Shown here: positions 16,205-24,546 of the stretch, in pieces | How the letters are laid out: each line of letters begins with the position of its first letter | Position numbering within the stretch: position 1 is the stretch's first letter | NCBI RefSeq assembly: GCF_021209385.1 | Contig: NZ_JAJOIL010000031.1 | Location: 16,407-80,406 of the forward strand | Direction: 5' to 3' | DNA length: 64,000 nucleotides | Origin: Seleniivibrio sp. | GTDB taxonomy: Bacteria > Chrysiogenota > Deferribacteres > Deferribacterales > Geovibrionaceae | Position numbers and translations under genes: made by a program | Notes under the pieces: model-generated | The model's database searches: none | Told to the model about the DNA's origin: nothing | Seen by the model: only the letters and a program-made list of their open reading frames with translations

Positions 16205-17307
16205 GCTACATCATAGTTATCATGGTTTTTATCGCAGGTTGCCTCTGCGGATTCGGAGCGTCTTATCTTTTGCGCCGCAGGGAACAGGAGATGGAGAACG
16301 GGCTTAAGAATGTTTTTGCGCAGGTCTCCATGGACAGCCTTTCCCGCAACTCCGAGGAGTTTATAAAGCTGGCGAAACTCACACTGGATGCGAAAACAGG
16401 CGAGGGCGAGAGACAGCTTGAGGGCAAAAAAGAGCTTATCGACGCGCAGCTTGTGCATATGAAGGACAGCCTTGAGAAACTGCAACTGTTCATGAATTCC
16501 ATGGAAAAAGAGCGTGAGTCAAAGTTTGCGGAGATATCCGAACAGATAAAAGGAACCGTGCGCCAGACAGAACGTCTTACGGACGTTGCGAACGATCTTA
16601 ATCGTGCGCTGTCTTCATCAGCCGAAAGGGGCAGGTGGGGCGAGCGGATGGCGCTGGACATAATACGCGCCGCAGGGCTGATAGAGAACGTGAACTATAA
16701 AGAACAGACGACCATGAAGAACGGAAGCCGTCCGGATTTCACGTTCATGCTCCCCAAGGGGCTGATGCTGAATATGGATGTGAAGTTCCCGCTGGACAAC
16801 TATGTCAGGTTCTACCAGACAGAGGGAGCCGAAAAGGATACATGCCTTAAATTGTTCATAAAAGACGTTAAAACGAAGATTAAGGACGTTAAGGACAGAG
16901 GCTACGTTGACAGAGGCGAGGATACGCTGGATGTTGTTCTTCTGTTTATTCCCAACGAAAGCGTCTACGAGTTCATATACGAGAACGACGATACTGTGAT
17001 GGATTTTGCACTGTCGAATAACGTCGTGCTGACATCACCCATGTCGCTGTTTGCCGTGCTGGCTGTTATCAGGCAGTCGGTGGAGAATTTCGCATTTGAA
17101 AGCACCTCTGCGGATATGCTGAAACTGTTCAGCGAGTTCTATAAACAATGGCGCATGTTCACCGACAAATTCGATACGTTGGGCAAGCGTATTGACGACG
17201 TTAAGAAAGAGTTCGAGGCGCTGACCACCACTCGTACGAAACAGCTTGAACGACCTTTGGAGAAGATAGAGACGTTACGCAAAGAAAAAGGATTGGAGAT
17301 AGAGTAA
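16201..17307 (+). CDS. rmuC: DNA recombination protein RmuC
   Basis: RmuC-family protein linked in E. coli to limiting inversion at short inverted repeats; it has a nuclease-like fold. An N-terminal membrane anchor (residues ~2-24) is followed by a long coiled coil (~28-130), then the conserved core: RGRWGERMALDIIRAAGL (~140-157), RPDFTFMLP, MDVKFPLDNYVRF (~192-204), YVDRGEDTLDVVLLFIPNESVYEF and FAVLAVIRQSV. Coupling to cbiC (ATGA overlap) looks incidental rather than functional. At 368 aa it is a shorter member of the family. Confidence 0.92.
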   Translation: MSYIIVIMVFIAGCLCGFGASYLLRRREQEMENGLKNVFAQVSMDSLSRNSEEFIKLAKLTLDAKTGEGERQLEGKKELIDAQLVHMKDSLEKLQLFMNSMEKERESKFAEISEQIKGTVRQTERLTDVANDLNRALSSSAERGRWGERMALDIIRAAGLIENVNYKEQTTMKNGSRPDFTFMLPKGLMLNMDVKFPLDNYVRFYQTEGAEKDTCLKLFIKDVKTKIKDVKDRGYVDRGEDTLDVVLLFIPNESVYEFIYENDDTVMDFALSNNVVLTSPMSLFAVLAVIRQSVENFAFESTSADMLKLFSEFYKQWRMFTDKFDTLGKRIDDVKKEFEALTTTRTKQLERPLEKIETLRKEKGLEIE

Positions 17308-17412
17308 GGTCGGTTGTTGACAAACTCAAGTCTTCTGTATTTTACCCTCCTTTAGATAAAACATTCGTCGTATTTTGTGCGAATGTTTCTGAACTGGACT
17401 AGCCGGAAAGAA

Positions 17413-17478
17413 GGGCTAGGGTGGGTTTGATTGATACTTAATGAAAATCCCCCTTAATCCCCCTTTGTTAAAGGGGGA
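17413..17478. repeat. Dispersed intergenic repeat, copy A
   Basis: A 66-bp unit that matches copy B at 49987-50052 at 56 of 66 positions by hand alignment. It ends in a hairpin of CCCCCTTT paired with AAAGGGGG. Just upstream, CCCTCCTTTAG (17346-17356) matches the hairpin arm that precedes copy B, but here about 55 bases separate it from the unit. Those bases hold their own perfect inverted repeat, AAACATTCG (17359-17367) with CGAATGTTT (17380-17388). Both copies lie just after a plus-strand gene. Confidence 0.8.
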
Positions 17479-17508
17479 AATAAGAGAGTTATGTAATTTG
17501 TTGGTATT

Positions 17509-18285
17509 TTACCTAAGTTTCCATTCGGCTTTGCGTTTTTCAAAGAAAGCTCGGATGCCTTCCGCGGCGTCTTCAGTTTTGCAGAGACCTGCGAAGACTT
17601 TTGATCCGTTGTCTATGGATGCATGGAATCCCATGTCGTATGTGGCGCTAAGTCCTATCTTTCCTGCCGCAACAGCCAGAGGGCTTTTGGATGCCAGTTT
17701 GTCGGCTATTTCTTCTGTTTTCGCCTCAAGCTCATCATCAGGTACCACCCAATTCACAAGCCCAAGCTCAAGCGCCTGCTGTGCCGTGAGCTGATCGCCC
17801 AGAAGTATCATCTCCATAGCCTTCTTTTTGCTCACAAGCTTTGAAAGCGGAACGCCGGGACCTGTGCATATCAGTCCTATATTGACAGCAGTTGTGCCGA
17901 ACCGCGCCGATTCCGCAGATATCGTCATGTCGCACCCGAAACTGAGGCTGGCTCCGTTTGCTACACAATAACCTTTCACCGATGAGATAACTGGGGTTCT
18001 CATGTTTGCTATGGTATGGTTGTGCCTGTCCATAAGTGAGATGAATTCAAGCAGTTTTGAATCTTCGACCTTTTCCAGTTCGTGCAGGTCTATTCCCGTG
18101 GAAAAATGCTTTCCGTTGTTCTTAACGATTACGACACGAACCTCGTCGTCTTTGTCAAAATCTTCCAGTGCCTTGTTAAGCAGGAGTGCGAATTCTTCCG
18201 AAAATGTATTGTATGCGTCGGGACGGTTCAGAATGATGTAGCCTTTGTGACCTGATTTTTCAGTGATTATTACAGAATCGCTCAT
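17509..18285 (-). CDS. Enoyl-CoA hydratase/isomerase-family protein lacking the canonical Glu pair
   Basis: Crotonase-fold protein of 258 residues. Substrate and oxyanion-hole features are present: GKHFSTGIDLHEL (~58-70) and SVKGYCVANGASLSFGCDMTI (~102-122). The two glutamates used for hydration are replaced: the first position reads ASLSF where hydratases have GCELA, and the second reads FGTTAVNIGLI where hydratases have FGxPEIxLG. The VNIGL and PGVPLS pattern resembles the ECHDC3-like group, whose reaction is poorly defined. It stands alone in its own transcript, opposite rmuC. Plain 'enoyl-CoA hydratase' is therefore doubtful; a thioesterase, isomerase or other CoA-ester activity is possible. 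Confidence 0.82.
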   Translation of the reverse strand: MSDSVIITEKSGHKGYIILNRPDAYNTFSEEFALLLNKALEDFDKDDEVRVVIVKNNGKHFSTGIDLHELEKVEDSKLLEFISLMDRHNHTIANMRTPVISSVKGYCVANGASLSFGCDMTISAESARFGTTAVNIGLICTGPGVPLSKLVSKKKAMEMILLGDQLTAQQALELGLVNWVVPDDELEAKTEEIADKLASKSPLAVAAGKIGLSATYDMGFHASIDNGSKVFAGLCKTEDAAEGIRAFFEKRKAEWKLR

Positions 18286-18346
18286 ATTTTTACCTTCTGC
18301 TAAAACTATGTTATATTATAGTTGTTTTTTCGGGAGTAACAAGCAT

Positions 18347-18378
18347 AAAAAAAAGGCGGAGCGTAAGCCCCGCCTTTT
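18347..18378 (-). terminator. Intrinsic terminator of the triple-rhodanese gene
   Basis: On the minus strand AAAAGGCGGGGC and GCTCCGCCTTTT form a stem followed by eight Ts. It lies 22 bp past the rhodanese stop. Confidence 0.9.
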
Positions 18379-18399
18379 AAAGACGAAATTTCGTCGTGA

Positions 18400-19614
18400 T
18401 TACTTAGCAGTACATTTACCGCCTGAACAGTTGACATATGCGTCAAGGAAATAGAATCTTGACATGTCGGGCAGTTTACATGTGTCTTTTAGGAAGTCAT
18501 AAACTTCCATTGCGCGTCCGCCGGAAGCACAGTGGAATATAACATAGCCTGTTTTGGGGAGTTTCGCTGTAAAAGCGGGGCATCCGTTTGCAGTCTCTTT
18601 GGAAGAGATGTTGATGGAGCCGGGGAAAACGCCGTCGGTAAGTTCGTTTGCGTTGCGCACGTCAACGATTGTCACGTCAGCGGGTCTTTTTGCCGGGTCA
18701 GCAACAGTTGACATAAAGTAAGCTGTGCTTATGATGCCGGGTTCATCGCCCTGAGGCAGTCCGCCTGTTGCTGCGGGAGCAGCAGCTTTGGGTGCTTCAG
18801 CGGGAGCTGCAACTTTGCCTGCGGGCGCAAGGGGATATCCTGCCGCCTGCCACTCAGGAACGCCGCCTGCATAAACCTGAACGTTTTTGTATCCGAGTTT
18901 GAACATCTGCTCTGCTACAAAGTGAGATTTTTCACATTTGAATCCGCCGCAATAGGGGATATAAAGAGCCTCTTTGTCAGCGGGAAGATTGACCTTTGCA
19001 GTTGCCCACTCAGTGTCGGGAATGCTTATAGAACCGGGAATGGAGCCTTTGGCAAAAATCTTTGCGGGGCGTGCGTCTATGAAGACTGCTTTGCCGTTGT
19101 CAAAGAATTTTTTGGCTGTGTCGATAGTTATTTCGCCGTAGTTTTTTGTCTGCCAGTCGGGCATACCGTCAAGATACATCTTAACGTTTGTATATCCCTG
19201 TTCTTTCAGATGTTTTGCTACGATGAGCGATTTTTCGCATTTAACGCCGCCGCAGTATGTCACTATGTAGGCATCTTTTGCGAGACCGAGTTTTTCAAAT
19301 GCAGGCCAGTATTCAGCTATTGCTGTGTCTGACAGAAGGAAAGCTGTGGGAATATGAGATGCGGCAAAAACCTTTGCGGGGCGCGCATCAATGAGTGTGC
19401 CTCTGGTCTTGTCGTAGACGCCGTTACCGACTATCTTGTTGACTTCGTCAAACTTAACCAGTTCAACTTTGGCAGCTTTTGCCATGTCAGCAACACTAGC
19501 TGCCTCGGCGGCTTTGGCTGGTGCGGCGGGAGCTTTTGCAGCTTCTCCACAGCCCATAACAAAAAGAGCCGCAATCAGCGAGAGAACAATAAACAGTCTG
19601 CTCATAAAACGCAT
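18400..19614 (-). CDS. Triple-rhodanese-domain lipoprotein
   Basis: Envelope sulfurtransferase of 404 residues. A lipobox (FVMGCG, Cys near residue 22) follows the signal segment, then an Ala-rich linker. Three rhodanese domains follow, each with an active-site Cys: TYCGGVKCEKS (~120-130), PYCGGFKCEKS (~220-230) and FHCASGGRA (~360-368). The first two are close copies with LIDARPAKVFA / FIDARPAKIFA and share an extra Cys after the catalytic loop (CGGxKC). ATG 19614 is preceded by GGAGG. It lies downstream of the NrfD-type respiratory operon but has its own upstream region and terminators on both sides. A role in handling sulfane sulfur or a related oxyanion product for the neighbouring molybdoenzyme is inferred. 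Confidence 0.88.
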   Translation of the reverse strand: MRFMSRLFIVLSLIAALFVMGCGEAAKAPAAPAKAAEAASVADMAKAAKVELVKFDEVNKIVGNGVYDKTRGTLIDARPAKVFAASHIPTAFLLSDTAIAEYWPAFEKLGLAKDAYIVTYCGGVKCEKSLIVAKHLKEQGYTNVKMYLDGMPDWQTKNYGEITIDTAKKFFDNGKAVFIDARPAKIFAKGSIPGSISIPDTEWATAKVNLPADKEALYIPYCGGFKCEKSHFVAEQMFKLGYKNVQVYAGGVPEWQAAGYPLAPAGKVAAPAEAPKAAAPAATGGLPQGDEPGIISTAYFMSTVADPAKRPADVTIVDVRNANELTDGVFPGSINISSKETANGCPAFTAKLPKTGYVIFHCASGGRAMEVYDFLKDTCKLPDMSRFYFLDAYVNCSGGKCTAK

Positions 19615-19677
19615 AAAACAACCTCCAACGTTTTTAATGCACTGTTGTCCATAAACTCAAACAAAGTTTGTTTATGA

Positions 19678-19724
19678 TGTATATTAATATACAGAAATTC
19701 ATATATTCTGTATACTGAATACAG
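19678..19724. promoter_or_regulatory. Tandem operator-like palindromes upstream of the rhodanese gene
   Basis: Two adjacent inverted repeats, TGTATATTAATATACA (19678-19693) and CTGTATACTGAATACAG (19708-19724), lie 64-110 bp upstream of the rhodanese ATG. The TGTAT-N5-ATACA half-sites recur upstream of the molybdopterin subunit at 24214-24228. They look like binding sites for one dimeric regulator; the regulator is unknown. Confidence 0.6.
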
Positions 19725-19974
19725 TATGCAATCGTATTTAGCTTTACTTACAATGAAATAAAAAAATGAGGAACTGGTTTGTGAGTATCAACTGATGTTT
19801 TGATTATACACATCTGTATATATTTTTCAATGCATATTACATGTATTATAAAATAATACGTAAAAAATCGACGGGATTTCTTATCAGCTTTCTGAAATTT
19901 AAAAAAAACGGATTTTTTTGAAAGGTTATTCGGTTTATCATTCGTCGGATTTGAGAAAAAATCTGTTGAACTGG

Positions 19975-20006
19975 AAAAAGAAAAGGCAGCCCGAAGGCTG
20001 CCTTTT
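19975..20006. terminator. Bidirectional intrinsic terminator after the nrfD-type gene
   Basis: GGCAGCC-CGAA-GGCTGCC stem (19984-20001) with A-runs on the left and TTTT on the right. It closes the molybdoenzyme operon on the minus strand. Confidence 0.85.
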
Positions 20007-20025
20007 ATATTTGTCTGTGAATATC

Positions 20026-21249
20026 TTAGTGATGTTCAGGCGTTTTCAGGTCGAGGAATTTTTCAGCGCTGAAATACATAAACATCGCCGCACCTATACC
20101 GAGGAGGAAAATTCCCCATTCGGCTATGGACGGTGAATATATCGCGAGACCGTTAACGTTTGCATGTACACCGGAACCGTCAGTTGCCGCGCGCATAACG
20201 GGCATCTGACCTGCCACTATGTAGTTAACCCTTGTGAAATAGAGACCTATCATGAACACAAGTCCTGCGATTCCGTATCTTGTTGTGTTTCCTTTTGCTG
20301 TTACAAGCAGAAGAAGGGGAATTATCACTGCCAGAAGCATCTCGCCAATCCAGAAGTTAGCCGCCAGAGGTCCTGCTATGAGAGCCATTGCGGACTCATA
20401 TGAACCTGCGGGCTGTGTGAAGATGGATGTGAGGAACTTCCAGACATACATAAGCATCATTATGCCGATACCGCCGCCCATGAGTTTTGCAAGCGCATTC
20501 ATGGAAGGCTTGAACTCTTCGGGGATGCTGAATCTGTATGCGATGTTATGCACAAGCATAAGCAGAGCCGCACCCGCTGTTATGCCGGAAACCACGAGGA
20601 ACAGAGGGAAGTGTACGCCGTACAGCCAGGGACGTGCGGTGAGTGAACCGAACACGAAACCGAGGTTGCTTGTCGCAAGCGTACCGACTACCATTGCCGC
20701 AAAGCCGAGCATGGCGGCAGTTCTGTGGTCTTTTTCAGTGGGGTGCGCTTTGAAAGCATAGTAAAGCTCAAGAGCGAGTATCACAAGTTCTATTGAATAG
20801 AACACGCCCATCCAGAGGATAGGTGCTGTGAAGTTGGGAGAAAGCATCATCCAGATGATCATGCGGACGGGGTGCCCGAGTTCCATAAGGATCTGAGTGA
20901 AACCTGCAAGCAGAACCAGTGTCGCAAGGACAACTATGCGTCTGCCGATTTTTGCGAAGTTCTCAAATCCGAATGCGTGTCCGAGACCGCCTATGAAGGC
21001 GAGACCTGTTGATGTGATAACAAAATATGCGTATGTTCCGATGAGCATACCCCACGGCACCTCGCGGTTGACCGCATACATTTGTTCGTGACCTTTCACA
21101 AGCACAATAACTGCTGTTACAGCGCCTATGCCCGCCAGAACCAGACCTATAAGGATCAGGGGCATGACAGGGATATCTTTGTTGAAGGTAATCAGGCTTT
21201 TAAGAGCCGCTACCATTCCTTGTTTTGTTTCAGTATCGTGAGCTGACAT
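20026..21249 (-). CDS. NrfD/PsrC-family membrane quinol-interacting subunit
   Basis: Polytopic inner-membrane subunit that exchanges electrons between the menaquinone pool and the periplasmic FeS/molybdopterin subunits. The 407 residues contain about nine to ten hydrophobic segments and the family pattern (GLAFIGGLGHAFGFENF, LGHPVRMIIWM, SPNFTAPILWMGVFYSIELVILALELY). GGAGG lies upstream of ATG 21249. It is third in an A-B-C operon, 14 bp after the FeS subunit. PsrC, PhsC-like and SrdC subunits all belong to this family, so the physiological acceptor (polysulfide, thiosulfate, selenate or other) is not decided by this gene. Confidence 0.9.
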   Translation of the reverse strand: MSAHDTETKQGMVAALKSLITFNKDIPVMPLILIGLVLAGIGAVTAVIVLVKGHEQMYAVNREVPWGMLIGTYAYFVITSTGLAFIGGLGHAFGFENFAKIGRRIVVLATLVLLAGFTQILMELGHPVRMIIWMMLSPNFTAPILWMGVFYSIELVILALELYYAFKAHPTEKDHRTAAMLGFAAMVVGTLATSNLGFVFGSLTARPWLYGVHFPLFLVVSGITAGAALLMLVHNIAYRFSIPEEFKPSMNALAKLMGGGIGIMMLMYVWKFLTSIFTQPAGSYESAMALIAGPLAANFWIGEMLLAVIIPLLLLVTAKGNTTRYGIAGLVFMIGLYFTRVNYIVAGQMPVMRAATDGSGVHANVNGLAIYSPSIAEWGIFLLGIGAAMFMYFSAEKFLDLKTPEHH

Positions 21250-21263
21250 TCTTTCCTCCGTCC

Positions 21264-21821
21264 TTACTTGATGATGTAGAACAGTCTGGGTCTGGTATTT
21301 TTTTCTGGCTTAAGCTGATATGTATCATGCTTTGCCAGCAGCTTCGCAGCTTTAGAGTTCGGGTCGTTCAGGTCGCCGAAAACTCTTACCTTTGTGGGGC
21401 ATGTTTCCACACACGCGGGCTCTCTGCCTTCGGGAAGTCTGTGATAGCAGAAAGTACATTTTTCAATAGCGTTGTGAACCTCGCTTACGAACCTTGCATC
21501 ATAGGGGCAAGCTGTCATACATGCTTTGCAGATGATACATTTTTTATAGTCGATGAGAACCACACCCTCGTCTGTTTTGTACGTTGCGCTTGTGGGGCAT
21601 ACGCTTGCACAGGGGGTGTTTTCACAGTGCTGGCACTGTGAAGGTTCAAAATCCAGACGGAGATTGGGGAATGTGCCTTTAAGCTCTTTTTCCGCAACCC
21701 ATATTCTGTATTGTTCGTCGCCAACCTCAACGCCGTTCTCAAACTTGCAGGCGACTGTACATGCCTTGCAGTTAAGGCATTTTTTAGCATCTAATACGAT
21801 TCCGTATTTTTTCTGACTCAT
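21264..21821 (-). CDS. Four-cluster ferredoxin-like electron-transfer subunit (PsrB type)
   Basis: Electron-wire subunit between the NrfD-type membrane protein and the molybdopterin subunit. Its 185 residues carry four [4Fe-4S] cysteine groups in the usual order: CLNCKACTVAC (~17-27), CQHCENTPCASVCP (~62-75), CIICKACMTACP (~95-106) and CTFCYHRLPEGREPACVETCP (~122-142). There is no signal peptide, as expected for a subunit exported with its Tat-bearing partner. ATG 21821 has GGAGG upstream and lies 11 bp after the molybdopterin gene. Confidence 0.94.
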   Translation of the reverse strand: MSQKKYGIVLDAKKCLNCKACTVACKFENGVEVGDEQYRIWVAEKELKGTFPNLRLDFEPSQCQHCENTPCASVCPTSATYKTDEGVVLIDYKKCIICKACMTACPYDARFVSEVHNAIEKCTFCYHRLPEGREPACVETCPTKVRVFGDLNDPNSKAAKLLAKHDTYQLKPEKNTRPRLFYIIK

Positions 21822-21832
21822 TTCAGCCTCCC

Positions 21833-24151
21833 TTAAGCCTTAGCGATTGATACAAAAGTTTCGTGCATTGCGGCGTTGCCGGAAATAGGCTCGAGGTAAT
21901 CCTCAAGTATAGCCGCCTGTGATGCGCCTTTTTTGTATACAAGGCTGAGTTGGGGTGAAAGTCGTCCGAAGCCGTGGGCGAAGAACACGCAGTCTTTGCG
22001 TATCTTCTCTGTTGAGAAGACCTTTACGGTCTGCTCACCGACAGAGCTTTTAACGGTGACATAGTCGCCGGAAATAACGCCTATCTTCCTGGCTTCGGCA
22101 GTGTTTATCCAGATAACGTTCTCTTTCTGGATTTCCCACAGATATTCGTTGTTCTGTGTGCCTGTGTGTGTATTGAAACCGTGACGTCCGAGGATCATAC
22201 GGTATTTGCCGGGCTCGGGCTGGCGGGGTGCCGCATAGATGGGCAGGGGGCTCAGACCTTTGTCGGCGTATTTAACGTTTGCAAGCTCTATCTTTCCGGT
22301 TCTGGTTTTAAAGCGGAATTCGGGGTTGCGTGTTTTGCCGTATGATGCTTCGTCTGTGAGGTAGAAAACTCCCTCTTTCATCATCTGCTCGTATGCGCCA
22401 GGGTGATCTGCGAGCTGATGTTTGATGTATTCTTCCAGAGGCTGACCGAAGATGTCTTCGGCAACGTCCATTTTGAAGTCTTCAACTTCCATTTCGTCAG
22501 CATCGTCCCAGAGTTCAGGCAGTTTCAGCATTTCATTGATGATGCCGCCTGCTATCTCGAACATGGATTTTGTGCCGAAAACAGGTTCGACGACCGGCTG
22601 ACGGAATGTTGCGATGGGCCATATGCTGGCAAGGTTGTGAACAGAATCCCAACGCTCAAGGTAGGTTGATTCCGGAATAACAAGGTCTGCGAAGTATGCA
22701 ACCTCTGTCATCTGGATATCAATTACAGCCATGAACTTGATCTTTTTCAGCATCTCCATTGTTTTTGCACGGTTAGGCACTGCTTCTATGAAGTTCTGTT
22801 TGTAAACGATCATTGCCTCAACAGGATAGGGATCCTGTGCGATGATGGCGTCTCTGAATCTCAGCCAGCTACCATCTTTTTCACCGAGATATGCGACACT
22901 GTCAGTGGGCATATTGTCAGACCTTTTATCCTGAGGCAGTCTGTTTTTGACAGATGATGCAACGTCGATACGGTCGTCGGTCATTTCAAAATAAGGGAAG
23001 AGCGGGTCGAGGTTTTTAAGCGGTACAGACGCTTTGGGGCAGATACCGCCGGGTGCATCCCAGCAGCCGCATATGGCTGTGAGGATGGCGCAGGCTCTGC
23101 GGAAGTAGACGTCGTTGACATACCAGCTTGTTCTTCTGCCGGGGTATGCAACTGCAGCAGGTGCAGCCTTTGCAAATTCTCTTGCAACCCAGCGGATTTC
23201 AACAGCGGGAATTTCGCACTCTTTTTCCGCCCATTCGGGAGTGTGGGGTGCGATCATTGTTTCAAGGTCTGCAAAACCGTCGCAGAACTGTTCAACAAAC
23301 GCCGCGTCGTAAAGTTTTTCTGTTATGATAACGTTGATAACGCCGAGAACGAACGCAAGGTCGGTTCCGGGTTTGACGGGATACCATTTATCCGCCTTTG
23401 TCGCTGTGTTTGTGAAGCGGGGGTCGAGATAGATGAGCTTCGCGCCTTCGGGTTTATATTTAACAAAGTCGATTGAGTCGGGAGTAACGATAGCTTCCGC
23501 TCTGTTTGCTCCGAACATGATAACGAACTTTGAATTTTTAAGGTCAGCATCAGGGTATACGCCGTACACTGATGACCATCCCTGAATAACAGAGGACAGA
23601 CAGAGAGTGGGGTGGCGTACGGTATTTGTTGAACCGTAAGACTGAACAAGGTATTGGAACATTTCTTCCTGAAAACCTTCTGATGATGCGAAGGCAACGG
23701 AGCTTCTGTTCTCGTTTTTAACTTTGAACTCTTTCAGTTTTTCTGCAACAAGTTTAAACGCCTCTTCATAGGAAATTTCTTTCCATTTTCCCTCGCCTCT
23801 TTCGCCCACGCGAAGCAGAGGTTTGGTGAGTCTTTCGGGGTTATATGGTTCTTCAGCGCCTGCGTTTCCTCTTGCGCAAAGCATGGCACGGCTCTTGAAA
23901 AACTTAGGATTGGGGTTAAGTTTTTTAAGTCTGCCGTCCACGACATGAGCGAAGAAACCGCATTTGTTAACGCACATTTCGCAGCTTGACGCTATGTGCT
24001 TTTCTCCTATCTCACCGGTGGGAGCGGGCGAATGTCCGCTTGCCACAGCTTTGAGAGTGGAGAGGTTTGCAGCAACGAGGCCGGCTGCAACAACACCGCC
24101 CGAGGCTGCGAGGAACTTTCTACGGCTAACATTCATACCGGAAAGCGTCAT
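21833..24151 (-). CDS. Periplasmic molybdopterin oxidoreductase catalytic subunit (Psr/Phs/Srd-like)
   Basis: Mo-bisMGD enzyme of 772 residues, the catalytic subunit of a membrane-anchored reductase. A Tat signal (SRRKFLAASGG, Arg10-Arg11) is followed by an N-terminal [4Fe-4S] group, Cys57, Cys60, Cys64 and Cys92. The predicted Mo ligand is Cys184 in RHPTLCLSS. The C-terminal cofactor-binding domain contains LGRHGFNTHTGTQNNEYLWEI and the FFAHGFG stretch. The set fits the polysulfide/thiosulfate reductase branch, which also includes the Bacillus SrdA selenate reductase; arsenate reductase is less likely but not excluded. GGAGG precedes ATG 24151. The operon continues with FeS and NrfD subunits, and a rhodanese and a TorD-like chaperone are nearby. 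Confidence 0.9.
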   Translation of the reverse strand: MTLSGMNVSRRKFLAASGGVVAAGLVAANLSTLKAVASGHSPAPTGEIGEKHIASSCEMCVNKCGFFAHVVDGRLKKLNPNPKFFKSRAMLCARGNAGAEEPYNPERLTKPLLRVGERGEGKWKEISYEEAFKLVAEKLKEFKVKNENRSSVAFASSEGFQEEMFQYLVQSYGSTNTVRHPTLCLSSVIQGWSSVYGVYPDADLKNSKFVIMFGANRAEAIVTPDSIDFVKYKPEGAKLIYLDPRFTNTATKADKWYPVKPGTDLAFVLGVINVIITEKLYDAAFVEQFCDGFADLETMIAPHTPEWAEKECEIPAVEIRWVAREFAKAAPAAVAYPGRRTSWYVNDVYFRRACAILTAICGCWDAPGGICPKASVPLKNLDPLFPYFEMTDDRIDVASSVKNRLPQDKRSDNMPTDSVAYLGEKDGSWLRFRDAIIAQDPYPVEAMIVYKQNFIEAVPNRAKTMEMLKKIKFMAVIDIQMTEVAYFADLVIPESTYLERWDSVHNLASIWPIATFRQPVVEPVFGTKSMFEIAGGIINEMLKLPELWDDADEMEVEDFKMDVAEDIFGQPLEEYIKHQLADHPGAYEQMMKEGVFYLTDEASYGKTRNPEFRFKTRTGKIELANVKYADKGLSPLPIYAAPRQPEPGKYRMILGRHGFNTHTGTQNNEYLWEIQKENVIWINTAEARKIGVISGDYVTVKSSVGEQTVKVFSTEKIRKDCVFFAHGFGRLSPQLSLVYKKGASQAAILEDYLEPISGNAAMHETFVSIAKA

Positions 24152-24546
24152 AGGGGGACCTCCTAATTGTGTAACAACATCAGTATCTTAAAAATACTAT
24201 TCGTACATCTCTATGTATACGGTATACAATATACAGATTTTCATACATTTAAGCAAGTGATTTCTGGTATTTTTTATTGATTTTTAAACGTTGTTAGATT
24301 TTTATATAACGTTTTAAATGGTTCATATGAAAAGGCTAAAATCAGATGTATTATCGCCTTGTGTTTAAGTATGCTCCGTTTAAAACGGACGCACGTGTAT
24401 TCTCTTTTGTTATAATTTACTTAAATTAGGACATGTATGGGTTTATTTGAACGTATTGATTTATTAATGTATATTTGGGATGGGAATTTCAGAAAAAAGT
24501 ATGAACGCCGTGCCTGCAAAAAAATCAGACACGGCTCAAATTTTTT
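24152..24546. other. Regulatory gap between the UPF0251 gene and the molybdoenzyme operon
   Basis: This 395-bp AT-rich gap contains the palindrome TGTATACGGTATACA (24214-24228) and a GCCGTG...CACGGC hairpin (24507-24535) just after the UPF0251 stop. No convincing gene is seen in it. Confidence 0.65.
24214..24228. promoter_or_regulatory. Perfect operator-like palindrome upstream of the molybdoenzyme gene
   Basis: TGTATAC-G-GTATACA, a 15-bp perfect palindrome 63 bp upstream of the start codon, followed by a further ATATACAG half-site. It has the same TGTAT-N5-ATACA layout as 19709-19723 before the rhodanese gene. Confidence 0.6.

Larger units (their letters stand above)
19615..20025. other. 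AT-rich intergenic region with several palindromes
   Basis: This 411-bp gap holds the rhodanese promoter region and the nrfD-side terminator. Three palindromes stand out: a 16-bp perfect one at 19678-19693 (TGTATATTAATATACA), CTGTAT-N5-ATACAG at 19708-19724, and GTATTAT-AAA-ATAATAC at 19843-19859. No gene is seen in it. Confidence 0.7.
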
